6,446 nt of DNA, taken from positions 1 to 6,446 of the forward strand of contig DCGL01000159.1 of the NCBI GenBank assembly GCA_002314565.1, written 5' to 3'. This stretch comes from Clostridiales bacterium UBA1779. GTDB lineage: Bacteria > Bacillota > Clostridia > Oscillospirales > CAG-272. The position numbers and the translations under genes are program-made. The notes below the pieces were generated by a model. The model was given only the letters and a program-made list of their open reading frames with translations, was not told the DNA's origin and ran no database searches. Below, piece by piece: positions 1-6,330 of this stretch (positions are counted from its first letter, which is position 1; the number at the start of each line of letters is the position of its first letter).

Positions 1-17
1 AGAACCGTCCCCTGTCA
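1..17. repeat. Partial REP/RAYT-like dispersed repeat motif
   Basis: The first 17 bases read AGAACCGTCCCCTGTCA, or TGACAGGGGACGGTTCT on the minus strand. The GGGGACGGTTCT core resembles, from memory, a short dispersed motif common in clostridial and other genomes and often associated with REP-associated Y1 transposases (RAYT). The window cuts it off, so neither a second arm nor a transposase gene can be seen. It lies 7 bases beyond the stop codon of the ABC-F gene, a typical place for such elements. A chance match is possible. Confidence 0.45.
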
Positions 18-24
18 TCTTTTT

Positions 25-1956
25 TTATTTTTCCGTCTCTTCGTAGATTTCCATCAGACGGTCTTCGATTTCGGCAATGCGGTCCGAGATTTCGGCGGCG
101 CGCTTGTAATCGTTGGCGGCAGGTCCGTAAAGCTCTGCGTTGAGGTCGTCCGTTTCCTTTTCAAGGGCATGCTGCTCTTTGAGCAGACGTTCGAGACGGG
201 CAGCCGCTTTGCGGGCTTCAGCCTCGTCCTTTTTCTTCTGAAGATACTGTTCTTTGTTTGAGGTCTGCGAAGCAACGGCTTCAGTCCACGCTCCCGAGCC
301 CGTTGCGGAAATACTCTGCTGCCATTCATCCCAGCCGCTGCCGGGGTGTGAGAGAGGCAGGTTAATCATTCCTCCGTCCGGTGTAAAGGCGAGAATGCGC
401 GTTGCCAGACGGTTTATGAAGGCGCGGTCGTGAGACACGCAGATAAGCGTTCCGTCAAAACTGTCGATTGCCTCTTCGAGAGCTTCACGCGAGCCGATAT
501 CCAGATGGTTTGTCGGTTCATCAAGCAGAAGCGTGTTCATTTCGGAAAGCATCAGCTTAACAAGCGTCAGTCTTGCGCGCTCCCCGCCTGAAAGAACGGA
601 TACTTCCTTGAAGACGTCATCTCCTCTGAAAAGGAAGGCACCGAGGGCTCCCCTTACGTCCTTCTGAGCCATAGTCGGATACTTGTCCCAGATTTCGGAA
701 AGGACAGTTCCCTTTTCGTTGAGATTCTGATTTTCCTGGTCGTAATATCCGATTTCAACGTTATGACCGAAATCGAATACGCCGGACGTCGGTTTCAGTT
801 TACCGAGCAGAAGGCGGATGAGAGTGGATTTACCGCAGCCGTTGTGACCGGTGATAAACACACGCTCGCCGCGTTTTATAAGAAATGAAAGATTGTGAAA
901 CAGTGAGGGACTGCCGGGATAGGCAAAGCCCATATCTCTGACGGACAGAACCTCGTTCCCGCTCGGAAGTCCGCGTGAGAACTTCATTCTGACGGTCTTC
1001 TCGTCGGCTTCGGGAGCTTCGAGCTTTTCCATCTTGTCAAGCAGCTTCTGACGGCTCTCTGCGGCGATGATGTTTCTCTCGCGGTTCCAGCGTCTCTGCT
1101 GCTCGATATAAGCTTCCTGACGGGCTATTTCCTTCTGCTGGTTGTAATAATGTCTTTCGTATATCTCGCGGTCCTTCGCGTGCTGCGCGCGGCTCTGCGA
1201 ATAGTTTCCCTTATAGAGAGTCGCCTTCTTATGCTCGATGATAAGCGTTTTGTTCGTAACCTTATCGAGAAAATAACGGTCGTGAGATACTGTGATTATG
1301 CACTTCTGGTAGCCTGAAAGATAATTTTCAAGCCATATAAGAGTATCTGCGTCAAGGTGGTTCGTCGGCTCGTCGAGAATGAGAATATCCGGCTCACGGC
1401 AGAGCTGTCTTGACAGGGCAAGGCGGTTTTTCTGTCCCCCGGACAGTGCCTCAAGAGGCAGACTCATATCACTGTCTGAAAAGCCCATCTTTTCAAGGAC
1501 AGAGCGGCATCTCGACCTGAAGAAATGACCGTCAAGTCTTGCATATTCGTCCTGAAGTGCCGAATACTCTTTGGTTATCGAATCGTGCTTTGCACTTCCC
1601 GCCTGTTCAGGATGGCGGTCAAGCCAGGACGACAGCTCGTCGGAACGCTTCTCAATCTCAAGTAACTCGGGGAATGCAGTGTACATCTGTTCAAGAGCAC
1701 TGCCGCCGGACAGCTCCGAGATTTCGAAGGCCTCCTCCTGACGCAGGATACCGACTCTTTTGTCACGGGCTACGTAAATTGAGCCCTCATCGGGCTCCTT
1801 CTCACCGATAATCATGGAAAGAAGTGTGGATTTGCCGCAGCCGTTTGCACCGACTACACCGAGGCGGTCGTTCGTTTCAAGAGCGAAGGAAACGCCTTCG
1901 TAAAGTGTGTCGACGCCGAAGCGGCAGGCAAGGTCTGTTGCGCTGAAAATTGTCAT
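25..1956 (-). CDS. ABC-F family ATPase (YdiF/Uup-like translation factor)
   Basis: This is a soluble 643-residue protein with two ABC ATPase domains and no membrane segment, the layout of ABC-F proteins, which bind the ribosomal E site and relieve stalled or drug-bound ribosomes. The first ATPase domain has Walker A GANGCGKST (36-44), signature LSGGQ (171-175), Walker B with LDEPTNHLD (194-202) and SHD (224-226). The second has Walker A GHNGCGKST (370-378), signature LSGGE (455-459), LDEPTNHLD (478-486) and SHD (508-510). All ATP-handling motifs are intact. A charged helical linker (about 245-325) matches the interdomain segment that reaches the tRNA or peptidyl-transferase centre. A Lys/Glu/Ala-rich coiled coil fills about 570-643. 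Length and tail resemble Bacillus YdiF. The start ATG shares one base with the upstream TGA and has no clear Shine-Dalgarno sequence, suggesting reinitiation after the lipoprotein gene. Whether it gives antibiotic resistance or has a housekeeping role cannot be told. Confidence 0.95.
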   Translation of the reverse strand: MTIFSATDLACRFGVDTLYEGVSFALETNDRLGVVGANGCGKSTLLSMIIGEKEPDEGSIYVARDKRVGILRQEEAFEISELSGGSALEQMYTAFPELLEIEKRSDELSSWLDRHPEQAGSAKHDSITKEYSALQDEYARLDGHFFRSRCRSVLEKMGFSDSDMSLPLEALSGGQKNRLALSRQLCREPDILILDEPTNHLDADTLIWLENYLSGYQKCIITVSHDRYFLDKVTNKTLIIEHKKATLYKGNYSQSRAQHAKDREIYERHYYNQQKEIARQEAYIEQQRRWNRERNIIAAESRQKLLDKMEKLEAPEADEKTVRMKFSRGLPSGNEVLSVRDMGFAYPGSPSLFHNLSFLIKRGERVFITGHNGCGKSTLIRLLLGKLKPTSGVFDFGHNVEIGYYDQENQNLNEKGTVLSEIWDKYPTMAQKDVRGALGAFLFRGDDVFKEVSVLSGGERARLTLVKLMLSEMNTLLLDEPTNHLDIGSREALEEAIDSFDGTLICVSHDRAFINRLATRILAFTPDGGMINLPLSHPGSGWDEWQQSISATGSGAWTEAVASQTSNKEQYLQKKKDEAEARKAAARLERLLKEQHALEKETDDLNAELYGPAANDYKRAAEISDRIAEIEDRLMEIYEETEK

Positions 1957-3695
1957 CAGTCAGTATATTTAATGTCCGCAATAACGGGACGGTGGTCGGA
2001 AATGTACTGTGTCTGGCAGTTTATAACTGTCATGGATGCCAGCATCTTCGTGTTGCTCTTGGTGGCAAAAACGTAGTCGATAACCCCACCGCCCACGGAT
2101 GACATCGTTCCGAACGAGCTGCAGGAGCCGTATCTGTTATAATACTTTTCAGCATCATAATACGAACACCACATATTGTTCAGGCTGCGGTAAGTGGCTA
2201 TAGGCGTGCTGTCCTGTCTTGCGTTGTAATCACCTGTCGAGAAAACGGGAATTTTATATTCTGCGGCCAGGGCATTGACGGTTGCGGCGAGCTCCTGCGC
2301 CTGAGCAACACGCGGGGCCTCGGTAAGGTCCCAGTGAGTGGAAATCAGGATGAACTGCTTTTTCGTGGTCTTGTTTTCAAGCAGAGCCCAGGCAATATTG
2401 CGGCATGACTTGTTATCACTCGTACTGTATGCGGTAACCGAGGTCTTTATGAGGTCGTATCTTGAAGAATCGTAAATAATATTTGAGTAATTCTCGGTAC
2501 CGTTCGCAAGGGCCGTGCAGCAGGGCTTATAGTCGCCGCAATAATAATTGATGGCTCTGATCCAGAGCGCGTCGGCTTCCTGAATTCCGACAGCATCGGG
2601 TCTGTATTTTTCAAGAACGTTTGCAAGCAGCTCCCCGCGCGGTGAGGTAGGAGTATCCCAGCCGGCACCTGTTGCATACGATTCCTTGAGTATGTTGAAG
2701 CTCATAATACGGACGTCTGCTCCTTCAGTAAGAGGAGTACCCTCGTCTTCGTTCCAGAGGCCTTTGAGGGAGAGAGACGAATCAATATCGATTTCACCGC
2801 CGATACTCAGCTTGTCCGTATAAAGCTTTTTCACCGCAGCGGAGGCCGAGTTCATACCCTTGCAGGCGAAAACGAGCTTGTTACCGGAGAAATAAACGTT
2901 ATATTCGGTAATATTTGCACTGACTTCAAGTCTGGACGTGGTTCCGATAAGAATTTCATAAGCGGATTCTTTTTCTTTATCAGTGACTATCGGAATCTCA
3001 ACGCCCGTAGCTGTAGCAAGAGTTGACTGAACGGCTTCGGCTGCCTCAAGCATAGTGCCGCTCTTCTGGTATACTATTACGTATTTTGAAAAATCAATGC
3101 CGGCAAGTGTCAGCTTCTTGACCTTATAGTTTGCCGAAAAGCTGAAGTCTTCGGGCTTGAGCCAATAATCGCCGTTTTCATCCTTATATACGTTTTTTGA
3201 GAGCAGTGTCGTGAGCTTTGTGATGGCATAAGTCAGCCTTTCATCACTTGGTGCAGTTACAACAATCTTGTGCCCTACGGTTTTCAAACAGTAATCCTGG
3301 TAATACATCTCACTGAGGACCGACTGCGTTTCATCGTAATTGGTTTTTCCGATAAGTATCTCGGTTTTTTCGGCATCGTGAGTTTTGTTCGGCAGCAGAA
3401 AATCATTGCCCATATTGACCGTAATTCCGCCGATAACGTTCGAGAGCTTTTTTCTGACTTCGACTGCCTGATCAATGACGTCCTGACTTGCATTATCGGG
3501 ACGAACGACGGTCACAAGGCTCTTTCCACCGCTTGTCAGCTGAATTTCGCTGATTACAGGCTCGGTTACCGCTTCTGTAACGGCTTCGGTTTCAGTATTT
3601 TCCGGAAGTGTATCCTCGGGCTGTGTGCCGGCACATGATACAAAGCAGATCAATGCGAGAACTGCGGCAGTAACGGCTGTTAATACCTTTTTCAT
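1956..3695 (-). CDS. Secreted lipoprotein with C-terminal EEP (endonuclease/exonuclease/phosphatase) domain
   Basis: This 579-residue protein is exported and probably lipid-anchored. MKK is followed by a hydrophobic stretch and a lipobox-like FVSC ending at Cys21 (Phe at -3 is slightly atypical), then a Thr/Glu-rich linker at about 28-50 with TEAVTEAVTEPV. Two related alpha/beta modules follow (about 60-175 and 205-300), each with an EILIG-x-T strand. The C-terminal part (about 327-579) is an EEP metal-dependent phosphoesterase fold with apparently complete catalysis: SFN (Asn334), IQE (Glu373), STHWD (His454), GDYNA (Asp489, Asn491), DYVF (Asp540) and SDHRP (Asp567, His568). The family cleaves phosphodiester or phosphomonoester bonds in nucleic acids, phosphoinositides or sphingomyelin; the substrate here is unknown. 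The start overlaps the rnfD stop (ATGA) and has AGAGGA seven bases upstream. The modules resemble the small N-terminal domains of some glycoside hydrolases, so a surface-bound carbohydrate- or envelope-related role is plausible but inferred. Confidence 0.9.
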   Translation of the reverse strand: MKKVLTAVTAAVLALICFVSCAGTQPEDTLPENTETEAVTEAVTEPVISEIQLTSGGKSLVTVVRPDNASQDVIDQAVEVRKKLSNVIGGITVNMGNDFLLPNKTHDAEKTEILIGKTNYDETQSVLSEMYYQDYCLKTVGHKIVVTAPSDERLTYAITKLTTLLSKNVYKDENGDYWLKPEDFSFSANYKVKKLTLAGIDFSKYVIVYQKSGTMLEAAEAVQSTLATATGVEIPIVTDKEKESAYEILIGTTSRLEVSANITEYNVYFSGNKLVFACKGMNSASAAVKKLYTDKLSIGGEIDIDSSLSLKGLWNEDEGTPLTEGADVRIMSFNILKESYATGAGWDTPTSPRGELLANVLEKYRPDAVGIQEADALWIRAINYYCGDYKPCCTALANGTENYSNIIYDSSRYDLIKTSVTAYSTSDNKSCRNIAWALLENKTTKKQFILISTHWDLTEAPRVAQAQELAATVNALAAEYKIPVFSTGDYNARQDSTPIATYRSLNNMWCSYYDAEKYYNRYGSCSSFGTMSSVGGGVIDYVFATKSNTKMLASMTVINCQTQYISDHRPVIADIKYTD

Positions 3696-4714
3696 TGTTT
3701 TTCCTCTTTGCCTTTCTTTTCTTTTATCTGCTGCTTACCGGAGCCGAAAAATTTAGGCTGAAGCAGTCTGTCAAGCGGAACCGACAGCAGGTTCATGATA
3801 AATATTGCGGGGAACGCACCTTCGGCGCAGAGCCCGGTATAACGAAGGCCGATGCACAGAGCTCCGCAGGCAACGGCATATATTTCCCGACCGCTGTCAG
3901 TGACGGGAACACCGGAGAAATCCGAAAAAGCGACTATAAGGCCGAGCATAGCGGCTCCGCTGAAAACCTCTGCAAACATGGAATCGACACGGTCGAGTGT
4001 CACCGGGAACAGTCCGGAAATCAAAGCTGTTGATAAAAGCATATATACGGGAAGCTTCCACGAAAGCACGCGTCTCCAGATAAGATAAATGATTCCGGCG
4101 GCTATGAGGAGCACCGAAACTTCTCCGATGGCGCCCGGGCATCTGCCGAGCAGCAGGTCAAAGACACTGAGTCCCTGAAGCTCTGCGCGGTTGACGGCAA
4201 GCAGAGGGATTTCGGCAAGTTCCGAGACGTCAAACGAAAACTTCGCGGCACTTAAATATTCAAAGGCTTTCGGTGAATGCGTCAGTTCATTCTGAAAAAA
4301 CGACAAAAACAAATATCCCCCGACAGCCGGCACGCAGAAGCCGCGGCCGAAAAGCTTCGGAAGCTGCTTAAAAAGAACGACGGCAACAAAGGCACCTGCG
4401 ACAGGCATCCAGTACGGTACGGAGGCCGGCAGGCAAAGACCGAGCACAAGACCGCAGAGAACGGCCGAGAGGTCGTTTGTTTCAATTCTCTGTCTGAATA
4501 TCAGCTTCCAGACCGTCTCAGAAATGACCGCTGTGCAGACTGACAGCAGCACGACTGCAAGGGCGCGCAGACCGAAGCAGATAACTCCCCAGACAAGTGC
4601 GGGGGTCAGGGCAATGATAAAATCAAGATTAATGCCCATAACTGATTCTTCGGTCAGAAAATACGGGGCTTCGAACAAGGCGCGGACGGGTTCGGGTTTA
4701 CGCAGTTTTATCAT
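3692..4714 (-). CDS. rnfD: RnfD-like membrane subunit, divergent
   Basis: This 340-residue integral membrane protein has about ten hydrophobic segments (for example near 30-48, 50-66, 84-98, 102-118, 197-213, 220-236, 252-268, 277-295 and 297-312) and a Lys-rich cytoplasmic-type tail. It follows rnfC and carries RnfD/NqrB-family landmarks: NDLSAVLCGLVLGLCLP (80-96), a KLFGRGFCVPAVGG stretch (120-133) where the family has FGGLGxNxFNPA, GAIGEVS (194-200) for GxxGETS, and a C-terminal GREIYAVACGAL (275-286). RnfD normally carries FMN covalently bound to a Thr in an SGAT-type motif before the GETS motif. Here that region (about 165-195) has no SGAT/GAT, and the usual DPVTSP is SDFSGVPVT. ATG at 4714 was chosen over an in-frame ATG at 4969 because it overlaps the rnfC stop as ATGA, has AAGGAGG seven bases upstream, and begins where family members begin. 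The longer form would add 85 non-family residues inside rnfC. Confidence 0.85.
   Translation of the reverse strand: MIKLRKPEPVRALFEAPYFLTEESVMGINLDFIIALTPALVWGVICFGLRALAVVLLSVCTAVISETVWKLIFRQRIETNDLSAVLCGLVLGLCLPASVPYWMPVAGAFVAVVLFKQLPKLFGRGFCVPAVGGYLFLSFFQNELTHSPKAFEYLSAAKFSFDVSELAEIPLLAVNRAELQGLSVFDLLLGRCPGAIGEVSVLLIAAGIIYLIWRRVLSWKLPVYMLLSTALISGLFPVTLDRVDSMFAEVFSGAAMLGLIVAFSDFSGVPVTDSGREIYAVACGALCIGLRYTGLCAEGAFPAIFIMNLLSVPLDRLLQPKFFGSGKQQIKEKKGKEEKQ
3703..3708 (-). promoter_or_regulatory. Shine-Dalgarno for the EEP lipoprotein gene
   Basis: The minus strand reads AGAGGA, followed by seven bases, then ATG at 3695. It lies within the last codons of rnfD, so the lipoprotein can be translated both independently and by coupling. 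No comparable site precedes the ABC-F start at 1956. Confidence 0.65.
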
Positions 4715-6045
4715 CTGTCGGCCTCCTTCTCTGATACAGCGGAATTTTTGGCCTGAAGAATTCGGTTCATAGGTCCGGAATGAGCCGGGCAGACGTATGA
4801 GCAAAGGCCGCATTCGCTGCAAAACTCTGCACCGAGCTTCACGGCTTTCTTCATATTTCCGGCGTTTACTGCAGCGGCAATATATGAAGGCAGCAGGCGG
4901 CGGGGGCAGACGGCGGAGCAGCGGCCGCAGTTGATACAGGCACTGACGCGTGATGCATCGGCACGGCAAAGAAGTTCCGGTACGAGCAGAACTGCACTTG
5001 TACTTGCAGTAACGGGAGCAGAATAGTCGGAAATGCAGATTCCCGTCAGAGGATTTCCGTCAATGAGAGCGCAGGGACCGTTTCTGATACCGTCGCACTT
5101 GTCTATGAGCGCCGTATAGGAAATTCCGAAGGGCACGAGCAGATTTTTCGGATGTGTCACGGATTCACCGCTGACAGTTATTCTGCGTTCGACAAGAGGA
5201 AGACCGAAGGCAAAGGCGTGATATACTGCCGCGCAGGTTTCGGCGCTGAGAACCGTGCATCCAAAGTCTTCGGGACAGGTACCGGGACCGACTTCATAGC
5301 CGATCATGGCTTTAGTCAGCAGTGCGGGATCAGAGAGAGGATATCTTGATTCGAAAATGCGGATTTTGAAATACTTTGATTTACCGCAGGCCTTGAGAAG
5401 ACTGTTGTCGGCCTCCTCTTCACTGTCTGCCATAATAATATCGGCTCCGGTGATTGCAAAAGCTCGCATCAGTATCTTGATTCCGCCGATTATATCCGCA
5501 GGACGTTCGAACATAAGTCGCAGCGTATTTGTATGGAAGGGTTCGGTTTCAGAGCAATTGATTATCAGCCTGCGTATTTTTCCGGTATAAGCCAGAATCT
5601 TTCTGTAAACCGCTGTCCCGTCATAATTCAGGTTGACGACAGAGGCGGCCTTCAGAACGTCGGCAATCTCTTCGGGCGTCGTTTCGGAAAGCTTTTTGTC
5701 AAAGGGCTGAAGCAGAGGAATGTTTTCCATCTTTCCGTCGCTGAAGATTTCGATTGCAGGGATTTCGCGGCTTTTGTCCGAAGGCAGACGTATGTTTACG
5801 ATGCCTTCAACAGTACCGGAAACGGGAGAATGAACCGAGCAGCCGTCCGATGACGGTATGCCGATTTCCTGACCGCGCAGAACGGTATCTCCGGCTTTCA
5901 CGCAAGCCGTCATATCCGGTTCACCCGGAATGAAAAGCGGCACGCAAAGCTTTATCTGGTCCTTGAATCTCTCGGTATGCAGTTTCAGTGTCGGGGATTT
6001 CTGTGTGAAATGCACCCCGCCTCTGAAAGAATAAACGTTGCTCAT
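4711..6045 (-). CDS. rnfC: RnfC-like Fe-S subunit, divergent in the NADH/FMN site
   Basis: This 444-residue soluble protein matches RnfC along its length. It has an N-terminal FRGGVHF (7-13), a biotinyl/lipoyl-like sandwich (VKAGDTVLRGQEIG, 49-62; VHSPVSGTVEGI, 71-82), an Nqo1-like central domain, a SLBB-like stretch (ERRITVSGESVTHPKNLLV, 286-304), and two [4Fe-4S] motifs, CINCGRCSAVCP (370-381) and CSECGLCSYVCP (409-420). In known Rnf complexes RnfC oxidises NADH or reduces NAD+ and passes electrons to the other subunits. Here the usual GxGGAGFPT loop is replaced by NLNYDGTAVYRKI (138-150), NGAECEPY by NCSETEPF (163-170), and the YPQGAEKQL-type motif by YPLSDPALL (235-243). NADH/FMN binding is therefore doubtful while the Fe-S clusters look usable. 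It is the first gene of the operon; its start has only a weak AGGGA upstream. RnfG, E, A and B are not encoded next to it. Confidence 0.87.
   Translation of the reverse strand: MSNVYSFRGGVHFTQKSPTLKLHTERFKDQIKLCVPLFIPGEPDMTACVKAGDTVLRGQEIGIPSSDGCSVHSPVSGTVEGIVNIRLPSDKSREIPAIEIFSDGKMENIPLLQPFDKKLSETTPEEIADVLKAASVVNLNYDGTAVYRKILAYTGKIRRLIINCSETEPFHTNTLRLMFERPADIIGGIKILMRAFAITGADIIMADSEEEADNSLLKACGKSKYFKIRIFESRYPLSDPALLTKAMIGYEVGPGTCPEDFGCTVLSAETCAAVYHAFAFGLPLVERRITVSGESVTHPKNLLVPFGISYTALIDKCDGIRNGPCALIDGNPLTGICISDYSAPVTASTSAVLLVPELLCRADASRVSACINCGRCSAVCPRRLLPSYIAAAVNAGNMKKAVKLGAEFCSECGLCSYVCPAHSGPMNRILQAKNSAVSEKEADR
4722..4728 (-). promoter_or_regulatory. Strong Shine-Dalgarno for rnfD
   Basis: The minus strand reads AAGGAGG, then seven bases (CCGACAG), then the ATG at 4714 that overlaps the rnfC stop. 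This near-perfect anti-16S complement fixes the rnfD start at 4714 rather than at the longer in-frame ATG at 4969. It lies inside the last codons of rnfC, as expected for translational coupling. Confidence 0.85.
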
Positions 6046-6131
6046 ATCTTTCCCTTTTCATCTCCGTTCACGTCCGGCAGTCATATCGGCTTCGGTACGC
6101 TGACGGGATTATTGCATAATAATATTTATAT

Positions 6132-6160
6132 ATTATACTATAAGTGCGGCTTTTTTTCAA
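6132..6160 (-). promoter_or_regulatory. Sigma-A type promoter of the rnfCD-EEP-ABCF operon
   Basis: On the minus strand TTGAAA (6160-6155) is followed by exactly 17 bases and TATAAT (6137-6132). This matches the consensus except for one base of the -35. Transcription should begin near 6125, giving a leader of about 80 bases before the rnfC ATG at 6045. The leader contains a small ATTAT-TGC-ATAAT inverted repeat (6108-6120) just after the predicted start, with no clear riboswitch or attenuator. No other promoter is visible at the three overlapping gene junctions. Confidence 0.75.
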
Positions 6161-6203
6161 TCTTTTGACTTCTCAAAAAAAGCAAAAAAACTGAAAATAA
6201 TGC

Positions 6204-6232
6204 TTGACAAACGTGCTCTCAGGTGGTATAAT
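6204..6232 (+). promoter_or_regulatory. Perfect-consensus promoter of the tRNA-Met/tRNA-Glu unit
   Basis: TTGACA (6204-6209), 17 bases, then TATAAT (6227-6232), with TGG directly before the -10 giving an extended -10 as well. All twelve hexamer bases match the consensus. The predicted start near 6239 is only about seven bases before mature tRNA-Met. Two A7 tracts upstream (6175-6181 and 6184-6190) lie where an UP element would contact the RNA polymerase alpha subunits, fitting a highly expressed stable-RNA promoter. Confidence 0.9.
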
Positions 6233-6245
6233 AATCAAGCTGTCT

Positions 6246-6322
6246 GGCGGAGTAGCTCAGTTGGCTAGAGCAACCGGTTCATACCCGGTAGGTCATGGGT
6301 TCAAGTCCAATCTCCGCTACCA
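6246..6322 (+). tRNA. tRNA-Met (anticodon CAT), elongator type
   Basis: A full cloverleaf of 77 bases with encoded CCA. The acceptor arm is GGCGGAG/CTCCGCT with a G1-U72 wobble and discriminator A. The D stem is GCTC/GAGC with GG in its loop. The anticodon stem ACCGG/CCGGT carries loop TTCATAC, with the CAT anticodon at 6280-6282. The T arm is ATGGG/CCAAT around TTCAAGT. The absence of a C1-A72 mismatch and of three G-C pairs next to the anticodon loop argues against initiator tRNA. Strong similarity to the Bacillus elongator tRNA-Met (recalled) argues against the lysidine tRNA-Ile. The middle T-stem pair (6297/6309) is a G-A mismatch, which is unusual. Confidence 0.95.
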
Positions 6323-6330
6323 ACAGTTAA

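Noticed and set aside
1..26. T-run near 19-26 as a transcription terminator
   Set aside because: No stem is visible next to it inside the window on either strand; the T-run is largely the complement of the ABC-F stop codon and following A bases.
3270..3638. Plus-strand open frame of 122 codons
   Set aside because: It lies wholly antisense to the lipoprotein gene, has no ribosome binding site or recognisable domain, and the minus-strand product has clear signal and domain structure.
3695..4088. Plus-strand open frames antisense to rnfD
   Set aside because: They overlap each other and a well-supported membrane protein gene, and show no motifs.
3692..4969. Longer 425-residue form of the rnfD reading frame starting at 4969
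   Set aside because: The extra 85 residues overlap the Fe-S end of rnfC, are rich in Arg, Pro and Cys without family similarity, and the ATG at 4714 has AAGGAGG and an ATGA junction.
6058..6084. Eight-codon upstream frame (ATG at 6084, TGA at 6058) before rnfC on the minus strand
   Set aside because: It has no Shine-Dalgarno, no run of one amino-acid codon and no alternative hairpins, so a leader-peptide role is unsupported.
6108..6120. ATTAT-TGC-ATAAT inverted repeat near the operon transcription start as an operator
   Set aside because: Arms of five A/T bases in an A/T-rich stretch are expected by chance and match no regulator site I recognise.
6246..6322. Initiator tRNA-fMet or lysidine-modified tRNA-Ile(CAT)
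   Set aside because: There is no C1-A72 mismatch or GGG/CCC anticodon stem as in initiators, and the body matches Bacillus-type elongator tRNA-Met.
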